Positions 5,816 to 11,018 of a stretch of 11,018 nt of DNA are shown one piece after another; within the stretch, counting starts at the first letter, position 1; each line of letters opens with the position of its first letter. Both the position numbers and the translations under genes were made by a program. The stretch is taken from the NCBI GenBank assembly GCA_030669445.1, contig DAOVDP010000027.1:1-11018 (forward strand), read 5' to 3'. A model generated the notes under the pieces. That model searched no databases and was not told where the DNA came from. It saw only the letters and a program-made list of their open reading frames with translations. This stretch comes from Candidatus Latescibacterota bacterium. Its GTDB lineage: Bacteria; Latescibacterota; MVCY01.

Positions 5816-8269
5816 ATGGAAGCAAAAAGTTCACGAGATGAGATTTCCCAGATTCGCAAGCGAGACGGCCGGTTAGTGAAGTTTGACCAGGAGAAGATCA
5901 CCAATGCAATATTCAAAGCAATCCAGGCCGTGGGGGACACTGACCGCACCGTTGCCCAGAATACATCCAACCAGGTGGTCTCTATTTTGAACATCTTCTA
6001 TCGGGACGGACGGGTGCCTGCGGTGGAAGAGGTCCAGGATCTGGTGGAGAAGGTCCTTATCGAGAATGAGCAGGCGGAAACGGCCAAGGCTTATATCCTC
6101 TACCGAGCACAAAGGGCAAAGCTTCGCCGCCAGGAAAGCGTGATGATGGACATCCGGGAGACCATCGGTGACTATCTGGATCAATCTGACTGGCGGGTTA
6201 ACGAGAACAGCAACTCCGACTACTCTCTCTCTGGACTTCTGATGCACGCCGCCGGCGCGGCCATAGCTAATTATAGTTTGGAGGAGGTCTATCCCCCAGA
6301 AATAGGCGATGCCCACCGAAACGGCGACTTCCACATCCACGACCTGGGTATGGGCATCACCGGGTACTGCGCTGGTTGGAGCCTGAGACAATTGCTGCTG
6401 GAAGGATTCAACGGCGTCCCCAATAAGATCGGTTCTGCTCCGCCGAAGCATTTGGAGACAGCCTTGGGCCAGATGGTCAACTTCCTGGGAACCTTGCAGA
6501 ATGAGTGGGCAGGGGCAATGGCCTTCAGCTCTTTCGACACCTACCTCGCCCCTTTTGTGCGGAGAGATGCCTTGGAGTTCAGTGAAGTCAAGCAGGGCAT
6601 CCAGCAGTTCGTCTTCAGCCTTAATGTTGCCTCCCGCTGGGGAGGACAAACTCCCTTCACTAACCTCACCCTTGACTGGACAGTGCCTGAGGACTTAGGA
6701 GAAGAACAGGCCATCGTCGGAGGTCAACTGATCGACGAAAAATACGGGGAGTACCAGCGGGAGATGGATATGATCAACCGGGCCTTCTTAGAGGTGATGA
6801 TGGAAGGAGATATGAACGGAAGGGTCTTCACCTTCCCCATCCCTACCTATAACATCACCAAAGATTTTGACTGGGACAATAAAAATGCCGAGCTTCTGTT
6901 CGAGATGACGGCGAAATACGGCCTCCCCTACTTCCAGAACTTTGTCCGCTCAGATCTCAACCCCAGCGATGTACGCTCAATGTGCTGCCGTCTGCAATTA
7001 GATCTACGTGAACTGAGAAAAAAGACCGGAGGCTTGTTCGGCTTCGGAGAATCAACCGGCTCCATAGGGGTGGTCACCATAAATATGCCCCGGTTAGGAT
7101 ATCTCTCCCAGAACGAGGAAGAGTTTTTTGAGAGTCTGGACCGACTGATGGCCATCGCTAAGAATTCCTTGGAGATTAAGCGCAAGCTGGTGAAAAGAAA
7201 TATGGAAGAGGGGCTTCTGCCCTACACCAAACGCTACTTGGATACCTTAGAGAACCATTTCTCCACTATTGGCCTGATCGGGATGAATGAGGCCTGTCTG
7301 AATCTGCTGGACAAGGATATTGCCACTGCAGAGGGAAAAAAGCTGGCCCTACAGGTGCTCGATTTTATGCGCAACCGAATCCAGGATTTCCAGGAGGAGA
7401 CCGGCAATATCTATAACTTGGAGGCAACCCCTGCTGAGGGAGCAAGCTATCGCTTAGCCAAGCTGGATAAAGAGAAGTTCCCCGATATGATCGCTGCCGG
7501 AGAAGAGACACCCTACTATACCAATTCTACCCTGCTGCCGGTAGGGAGCACAGATGATGTCTTTGAGGCCTTAGAACACCAGGAGGAACTGCAAGCCAAA
7601 TACACAGGAGGAACGGTCTTTCACACCTTCTTAGGGGAACGAATGCCCGGTGGGGAAGCTTGTAAAAACCTGATAAGAAGGATTGTTTCTAACTTCAGAA
7701 TACCCTACATCACCATCACTCCCACCTTTTCTATCTGTAGAACTCATGGATATTTGAAGGGGGAACAACCCCAATGCCCTCTCTGTCACCAGCCAACAGA
7801 GGTTTACTCCCGGGTGGTGGGATATTACCGCCCAGTGGTGAACTGGAACTTAGGAAAAAAGGAAGAGTTCAAGGAACGAGTAGAGTATGAAGTGGATAGA
7901 CTTACCGCTCCTCTGAAGCGCATCCGGGCAGCGGAGATTGAACCTCAAGAAAAGGCCGGTTTGGTTCAGAGTTGCAAGTTTTTCTTCTCTGAGAGATGTC
8001 CTCACTGCTCCCTGGTTAAGGCCTATGTGGAAAAACTGGATCTGCCAGGAGAAACCATTGATGCCGGAACCCCAGAGGGGTTAGAAGAGGCCAGAAAATA
8101 CGACGTTCGTTCCACTCCTACCCTTCTCTTCTTCGACAATCAGGACAACCTGGTAGAGACTGCCTCCAGTCTAAGTGAGATAAAAGATGTTTATAAAAGG
8201 CTTACAGAAAACCTCTCTCCTAGATTATCCCGGAAAGATAGTCTCGATCTTGTTCTTGGGAAGATGTAA
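5816..8269 (+). CDS. nrdD: Anaerobic (class III) ribonucleoside-triphosphate reductase fused to a glutaredoxin-like domain
   Basis: 817 aa. Glycyl-radical enzyme reducing ribonucleoside triphosphates to deoxyribonucleotides without oxygen. Domains: an ATP-cone (about 11-105), the usual allosteric module; a catalytic ten-stranded barrel from about 120, with HIHDLG (173-178), the SMCCR active-site cysteine region (Cys390/391), a C-terminal zinc-site region with CRTHGY (641-646) and CPLC (654-657), and the glycyl-radical loop RVVGYYRPVVNWN with probable radical Gly669. After a linker, residues about 715-800 form a glutaredoxin/NrdH-like domain with CPHC (728-731) and a cis-proline motif STPTLLFF (766-773). 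Known: some class III reductases use formate and others a redoxin; the fused redoxin suggests the latter by inference. ATG 5816 is chosen because the upstream in-frame GTG at 5780 lies inside the promoter; GGAGAAGGGAG precedes the ATG. Confidence 0.96.
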   Translation: MEAKSSRDEISQIRKRDGRLVKFDQEKITNAIFKAIQAVGDTDRTVAQNTSNQVVSILNIFYRDGRVPAVEEVQDLVEKVLIENEQAETAKAYILYRAQRAKLRRQESVMMDIRETIGDYLDQSDWRVNENSNSDYSLSGLLMHAAGAAIANYSLEEVYPPEIGDAHRNGDFHIHDLGMGITGYCAGWSLRQLLLEGFNGVPNKIGSAPPKHLETALGQMVNFLGTLQNEWAGAMAFSSFDTYLAPFVRRDALEFSEVKQGIQQFVFSLNVASRWGGQTPFTNLTLDWTVPEDLGEEQAIVGGQLIDEKYGEYQREMDMINRAFLEVMMEGDMNGRVFTFPIPTYNITKDFDWDNKNAELLFEMTAKYGLPYFQNFVRSDLNPSDVRSMCCRLQLDLRELRKKTGGLFGFGESTGSIGVVTINMPRLGYLSQNEEEFFESLDRLMAIAKNSLEIKRKLVKRNMEEGLLPYTKRYLDTLENHFSTIGLIGMNEACLNLLDKDIATAEGKKLALQVLDFMRNRIQDFQEETGNIYNLEATPAEGASYRLAKLDKEKFPDMIAAGEETPYYTNSTLLPVGSTDDVFEALEHQEELQAKYTGGTVFHTFLGERMPGGEACKNLIRRIVSNFRIPYITITPTFSICRTHGYLKGEQPQCPLCHQPTEVYSRVVGYYRPVVNWNLGKKEEFKERVEYEVDRLTAPLKRIRAAEIEPQEKAGLVQSCKFFFSERCPHCSLVKAYVEKLDLPGETIDAGTPEGLEEARKYDVRSTPTLLFFDNQDNLVETASSLSEIKDVYKRLTENLSPRLSRKDSLDLVLGKM

Positions 8270-8900
8270 TTTTAGATGTCCTTTCTGTTACAATCCCCAG
8301 TTGGTCTTGCATTATCAGCAGATACCCGACATAAGCGAAGAGGAGGTACTCGAGCATCTGCGGTCCCGTAAGAGATTTGTCGATGGCATCTCTGTGACCG
8401 GGGGGGAGCCTACTCTGCAGTCCGATTTGCCTCTTTTCTTAGAAAAGGTTAAGAAAGAAGGTTTTTTGGTCAAGATAGACACCAATGGCACTCACCCGGA
8501 GATGCTGCGGCAACTTTACCAGAAGGGACTTTTAGATTATCTCGCTATGGATGTAAAGGCTCCCTTGGATAGATACGAAGAGGTGGTGGGGGCGCAGGTA
8601 GACACGGGCAAGATAGAAGAGAGTGTGCGGTTGGTTAAGGCGGCTGAGGTAGAGTATGAGTTCAGGACAACCGTTGTCCCGGGATTGCTGGACGGGGATG
8701 ACATAGAGAAGATAGGCCGCTGGCTCCAAGGGGCAACACACTGGGTGCTGCAGCAGTTTGAACCTCATCAGTCTATTGATCCGACTTATTGCAATAAAAA
8801 GCCATATAGTACTGAGCAGATGAACGAGTTTCTCCGTCTGGCAGAGAAGTATGTGGAGAGATGTGAATTGAGAGGGGTTCAAGAGAACAGGCTGAGGTAG
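8187..8900 (+). CDS. nrdG: Radical-SAM activase of anaerobic ribonucleotide reductase
   Basis: 237 aa. It uses S-adenosylmethionine and a 4Fe-4S cluster to install the glycyl radical on NrdD. Seen: the near-N-terminal motif IKGLQKTSLLDYPGK (3-17), the cluster motif Cys27-x3-Cys31-x2-Cys34 in GRCNFRCPFC, the SAM-binding motif VTGGEPTLQ (70-78), KIDTNGT (96-102) and LAMDVKAP (119-126). This pattern fits the NrdG-type activases that resemble pyruvate formate-lyase activase. The start ATG lies within nrdD, an 83-nt overlap in another frame; it is supported because the conserved activase N-terminus begins there, though the Shine-Dalgarno sequence is weak (GTGAG). Tight overlap implies translational coupling to nrdD. 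Confidence 0.95.
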   Translation: MFIKGLQKTSLLDYPGKIVSILFLGRCNFRCPFCYNPQLVLHYQQIPDISEEEVLEHLRSRKRFVDGISVTGGEPTLQSDLPLFLEKVKKEGFLVKIDTNGTHPEMLRQLYQKGLLDYLAMDVKAPLDRYEEVVGAQVDTGKIEESVRLVKAAEVEYEFRTTVVPGLLDGDDIEKIGRWLQGATHWVLQQFEPHQSIDPTYCNKKPYSTEQMNEFLRLAEKYVERCELRGVQENRLR

Positions 8901-9019
8901 GACGGACTTTCAAAGGTACTGCCATTTTTTTTGCCCTTGATGAGTTTAGAGAGTTTATTATCTGTTAAGCCTTCACTTATAACTGATGGGGAAGTCTTGC
9001 AAGTAAAGAAAAAAATGGC

Positions 9020-9048
9020 TTGACTTTTCCCCCTTTGGTTTGTATTTT
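9020..9048 (+). promoter_or_regulatory. Candidate promoter upstream of the AT-rich gene pair
   Basis: TTGACT (9020-9025), a 17-bp spacer, and TATTTT (9043-9048) match sigma-70 boxes at 5/6 and 4/6. The nearest plus-strand gene begins 271 bp later, so any transcript would have a long leader or serve something unseen. Confidence 0.35.
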
Positions 9049-9260
9049 GTGTTTTATAAGCTATGTTACCAAACAATACACTGAGAAAATCGGCAGTCCT
9101 TGGACCAGATTATGAAAAAGAAAGGGGCTAAAGATGCATAATCTTTAACTTCGCAGCAAAGAGGGATTGGCGAAAGTTACTTCGCAGATCCTAATCGATA
9201 GCTCCATCCGTGCTCAACTTCAGAAGCAATCCTAATCATTAATAAATAAAACGCAGACTC

Positions 9261-9293
9261 TTGATATAGTCAATATAAATAATATGTTAGAAT
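9261..9293 (+). promoter_or_regulatory. Candidate extended -10 promoter of the membrane-protein gene
   Basis: TAGAAT (9288-9293) has a TG one base upstream (9285-9286), an extended -10 much like that of nrdD (TGTTAGAAT versus TGTTAGATT). A TTGATA at 9261-9266 is 21 bp away, too far for a normal -35, so recognition would rely on the extended -10. The predicted leader to the ATG at 9319 is about 20 nt. Confidence 0.4.
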
Positions 9294-9318
9294 ACTTTAA
9301 ATTACTTAGAGATAAGGA

Positions 9319-10026
9319 ATGTTAGATCCAATAAAACTTGGAACTTATATATTATTTTTTATACCTGGTTTCATATTCGTTCAAACAATTGAACATCACC
9401 TTTTGAGAGAAAAGAAACCTCAATTTGAAAAAACACTTGAAATAATTTTATGGAGTGCTGCGATATGGACCATAAGTGTTATTTTCCCAATTTGGTGGCC
9501 TTGGCATAGTGCCCGTGGAGAACTAGTGAATGGTATTAATGCTGTTATACAGAATGATCCCAAATTAGAAAATATTTTTTCAAAAATAATTGAGCTAAAT
9601 AGATCTTCTATCAGATATTTTTTTACAGTTTGTATATGGTCTTTTATTATTGCTAATTTATTAGGATGGGTTCGTAAGGAGAAGTATTTGGATGCCATAA
9701 TAAAGTGGATTACAGGTAGGGATTGGTATCCATCGGTTGCATTCAGATTTTATAAAGAGAACCTGGATAAATTGATCGAAGTCAGGACAGATAAAGAAAG
9801 GTACATAGGGATTCTCTATAGTGCTCCTGATACCCAAAATGATAATTATATCATTATTACAAGTCCGTGCATATTAAAAGATGTTAATGGTAAAACAAAC
9901 AAAATACCTCTTGAGTTTGTGGACTCGATAGTATTTAGATTAGATGAGATAAATATTGTGAGAGCGTATAAAGAGAATTTAATTCCTCAAAAAACGGACA
10001 AAATAAAAAGAGAAGAGGGATGCTAA
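9319..10026 (+). CDS. Membrane protein of unknown function, DUF6338-like
   Basis: 235 aa. Three hydrophobic segments are visible: LGTYILFFIPGFIFVQT (7-23), about 41-61 (IILWSAAIWTISVIFPIWW) and about 99-118 (YFFTVCIWSFIIANLLGW). The cytoplasmic-looking C-terminal half (about 140-220) is a beta-rich soluble domain with alternating charged and hydrophobic residues (LIEVRTDKERYIGILYSAP, then PLEFVDSIVFRLDEINIV). The early transmembrane segment with a PGF motif plus this C-terminal domain recalls DUF6338 proteins; that is memory of the family, not a search. The gene is much more AT-rich than its neighbours and suggests horizontal acquisition. The start is the first ATG after an in-frame stop, but AAGGA abuts it with no spacing, which is poor. 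The next gene starts one base after its stop. Confidence 0.8.
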   Translation: MLDPIKLGTYILFFIPGFIFVQTIEHHLLREKKPQFEKTLEIILWSAAIWTISVIFPIWWPWHSARGELVNGINAVIQNDPKLENIFSKIIELNRSSIRYFFTVCIWSFIIANLLGWVRKEKYLDAIIKWITGRDWYPSVAFRFYKENLDKLIEVRTDKERYIGILYSAPDTQNDNYIIITSPCILKDVNGKTNKIPLEFVDSIVFRLDEINIVRAYKENLIPQKTDKIKREEGC

Positions 10027-10027
10027 A

Positions 10028-10207
10028 ATGGCTGAGAAGAGAAAGCGATTAGACGAATCTTTTACTGGTAAGACATTAAAGAAAAGCTTGACTGGAAATT
10101 CAGAAGTCGAGATTGATTATTCACAAATAGAGATTTCTGATGATGGCGAAATTGTTCCGGCCGAAAACTCTACAAATAACAATGATTCAGACAAAGATTC
10201 GAATTAA
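10028..10207 (+). CDS. Small charged protein, 59 aa, coupled to the upstream membrane protein
   Basis: ATG at 10028 follows the previous stop (10024-10026) by one base, with AGAGGG about 9 nt upstream, an arrangement typical of translational coupling. The protein begins with a basic segment MAEKRKRLDESFTGKTLKK, has two TGK/TGN-containing half repeats (SFTGKTLKK and SLTGNSEVE), and ends in a polar acidic Asn/Asp/Ser-rich tail. No hydrophobic segment, signal peptide or known motif is seen, and I do not recognise a family. Its composition (AT-rich codons) matches the upstream gene, so the two probably moved together. The basic N-terminus and acidic tail suggest a partner or regulator of the membrane protein, which is inference only. 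Confidence 0.65.
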   Translation: MAEKRKRLDESFTGKTLKKSLTGNSEVEIDYSQIEISDDGEIVPAENSTNNNDSDKDSN

Positions 10208-10248
10208 TAAGATCCATATAACGAACATCTTATTTTATGTATCATAAA

Positions 10249-10324
10249 GCGGGAATAGCTCAGTTGGCAGAGCGCCACCTTGCCAAGGTGGAGGTCGCGG
10301 GTCCGAACCCCGTTTCCCGCTCCA
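10249..10324 (+). tRNA. tRNA-Gly(GCC)
   Basis: Complete cloverleaf: acceptor GCGGGAA pairs with TTCCCGC, D-arm AGCTCAGTTGGCAGAGC, anticodon stem CCACC/GGTGG around loop TTGCCAA with anticodon GCC at 10282-10284, T-arm with GGTCCGAACCCC, discriminator T10321 and encoded CCA 10322-10324. A T-run follows at once. It decodes GGC/GGU. A TATAAC at 10217-10222 could be a weak -10 but lacks a -35. Confidence 0.97.
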
Positions 10325-10464
10325 TTTTTTAGGGTTGCTTTTGGAACGCCTTTTTTTATATTTCAATTCCTGAGATCTGATCGGAAAAAGACTAACAACC
10401 TTAAAGGGGAAAGGTCTCACTGGTGGGTACAGCCAAGAGGCGAAGGTCTGCAATTTGAGACAAT
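10325..10464. other. Inter-tRNA spacer with degenerate tRNA-Cys-like fragment
   Basis: The stretch 10422-10453 contains AGCCAAG and TCTGCAA words in the same order as the D-arm and anticodon loop of the adjacent tRNA-Cys, with a shorter interval. An inverted repeat GTCTCA (10414-10419) / TGAGAC (10456-10461) encloses it. No T-arm is present, so it is not a functional tRNA. A weak TTGCTT-16-TATATT pair (10335-10362) could serve the tRNA-Cys. Confidence 0.4.
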
Positions 10465-10539
10465 GGCGCGGTAGCCAAGTGGTAAGGCGGCGGTCTGCAA
10501 AACCGCTATACACCGGTTCAAATCCGGTCCGCGCCTCCA
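10465..10539 (+). tRNA. tRNA-Cys(GCA)
   Basis: Complete cloverleaf: acceptor GGCGCGG pairs with CCGCGCC, D-arm with AGCCAAGTGGTAAGGC, anticodon stem GCGGT/ACCGC around CTGCAAA with anticodon GCA at 10497-10499, T-arm CCGGTTCAAATCCGG, discriminator T10536 and encoded CCA 10537-10539. It reads UGC/UGU and follows tRNA-Gly by 140 bp on the same strand. Confidence 0.97.
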
Positions 10540-10612
10540 AACATTATTGTGCGGCTTTTATAGTATTGTCAATTAAATCTCTGTTTTTTTTAGCAAAGAA
10601 ATGATTTAATTA

Positions 10613-10679
10613 AACACTGAAGCACACCGAAATGCACTGAATAATGTTTGTTCAGTGATTTTCAGTGTCATTCGGTGTT
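10613..10679. repeat. Imperfect palindrome built from CACYGAA units
   Basis: Two 29-bp arms (10613-10641 and 10651-10679) match as inverted repeats with about six differences around a 9-nt loop. The left arm carries CACTGAA, CACCGAA and CACTGAA words at about 10-bp spacing; the right arm has their complements TTCAGTG, TTCAGTG and TTCGGTG. The plan (three words per arm, A/T-rich loop) matches the element at 5343-5410. Confidence 0.75.
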
Positions 10680-10858
10680 AGGTTTTTAGAATTTAATTGC
10701 GCCTTCGCCGCGCTAAGCTATTCAGGCTTGTATCTTCTTCTATATGCTGGATCGGAAAGTAGACGATGCAGGCTTTTTTTTACTTACCAGAATTGTAGGC
10801 AAGAATCACATTGCCACATCTCTACGGAATATAGACTGAGGATTATCGATCCTGCTCT

Positions 10859-10875
10859 TGGGGATATTTTCCCCA
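10859..10875. promoter_or_regulatory. Short perfect inverted repeat before pdxA
   Basis: TGGGGA and TCCCCA pair around a TATTT loop, ending 15 bp before the pdxA ATG. It could be a protein site or an RNA hairpin near the translation start; it is too short to judge. Confidence 0.35.
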
Positions 10876-10890
10876 CACAAATGGCTAACA

Positions 10891-11018
10891 ATGAATACCC
10901 CCGTTGTGCTAATAACCTTAGGTGACCCTGCTGGCGTAGGGCCAGAGGTAATTGTAAAGGCATTTGGATCCGGAAGACTGCCAGAGTCAGCAACGGCTGT
11001 AGTTGTTGGGCCTCCCCA
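10891..11018 (+). CDS. pdxA: 4-hydroxythreonine-4-phosphate dehydrogenase (5' end, cut by window edge)
   Basis: Only the first 42 codons are present. They read MNTPVVLITLGDPAGVGPEV and then IVKAFGSG, with the GDPAGVGPE motif (11-19) that begins PdxA proteins. PdxA oxidises 4-phosphohydroxy-L-threonine with NAD for pyridoxal phosphate synthesis; PLP is the cofactor of ThrC encoded in this window, though no regulatory link is seen. The ATG at 10891 puts the conserved motif at its usual distance from the N-terminus, but no clear Shine-Dalgarno sequence precedes it. The ATG at 10881 is in another frame and closes quickly. A distantly related PdxA2-type function cannot be excluded from this fragment. 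Confidence 0.85.
   Translation, partial: MNTPVVLITLGDPAGVGPEVIVKAFGSGRLPESATAVVVGPP

Larger units (their letters stand above)
8901..9318. other. 418-bp intergenic region with no convincing gene
   Basis: I see no supported coding frame here. A T-tract at 8925-8932 lacks a good preceding hairpin, so a terminator for nrdDG is not demonstrated. The stretch contains two promoter-like signals on the plus strand (9020-9048 and around 9261-9293) and short direct repeats between 9148 and 9237. AT content rises toward 9319, marking the boundary to the AT-rich gene pair. Confidence 0.7.
10540..10890. other. 351-bp spacer between tRNA-Cys and pdxA
   Basis: No supported gene. It holds the long palindromic repeat at 10613-10679 and a short hairpin at 10859-10875 close to pdxA. 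I found no convincing promoter for pdxA: TATAGA at 10830-10835 lacks a properly spaced -35. T-runs at 10584-10591 and 10773-10781 have no good hairpin before them. Confidence 0.6.

Noticed and set aside
5873..6649. 258-aa minus-strand frame
   Set aside because: Antisense to the conserved 5' part of nrdD; no recognisable protein features.
8919..8935. Rho-independent terminator after nrdG
   Set aside because: There is a T-tract but no stable hairpin immediately before it.
8879..9076. 65-aa minus-strand frame after nrdG
   Set aside because: No ribosome binding site, low-complexity composition and no recognisable motif.
10249..10539. tRNA genes as an integration site for the AT-rich pair
   Set aside because: The pair lies on the 5' side of tRNA-Gly, no repeat of a tRNA 3' end is found at the other side, and no integrase is present.
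10235..10540. 101-aa minus-strand reading frame across both tRNAs
   Set aside because: Its translation (for example [18 protein letters not shown]) is the well-known spurious product of antisense tRNA sequence.

Overview
The window looks like a chromosomal segment of an anaerobic bacterium. The lineage cannot be fixed from the sequence. A class III (oxygen-sensitive) ribonucleotide reductase with its radical-SAM activase, a hom-thrC-apgM type threonine locus, heavy use of GTG/TTG starts, and several intergenic inverted-repeat elements of a kind seen in uncultured candidate phyla all suggest an anaerobic, poorly sampled lineage. That placement is inference.

The left part (1-5180) is read on the minus strand. 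In order of transcription it holds a PHP-domain metallohydrolase (5180-3669), homoserine dehydrogenase (hom), threonine synthase (thrC, start re-assigned to a GTG at 2096), a solitary HicB-like protein, and the 5' part of an apgM-type phosphoglycerate mutase that runs off the left edge. There is no thrB between hom and thrC. The apgM-like gene is therefore a good candidate for the alternative homoserine kinase proposed for such loci. An RNA-like three-way junction sits 7 nt upstream of its ribosome binding site. A heptamer repeat array fills most of the hom-thrC spacer.

The middle (5181-8900) starts with a divergent spacer carrying two different palindromic repeat elements. Then come a pair of NrdR-box-like sites exactly 31 bp apart, a strong extended -10 promoter, and nrdD-nrdG on the plus strand. 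NrdD carries an N-terminal ATP-cone and a C-terminal glutaredoxin-like domain with a CPHC motif, so the enzyme and its likely reductant are fused. nrdG overlaps the end of nrdD by 83 nt.

The right part (8901-11018) changes character. A 418-bp spacer with promoter-like signals leads into an AT-rich two-gene unit. It encodes a 235-aa membrane protein resembling DUF6338 and a 59-aa charged protein that starts one base after it; this looks like acquired accessory DNA. It is followed by tRNA-Gly(GCC), a spacer holding a degenerate tRNA-Cys-like fragment inside an inverted repeat, tRNA-Cys(GCA), a second long palindromic element built like one in the nrdD spacer, and the start of pdxA (vitamin B6 biosynthesis), which runs off the right edge.
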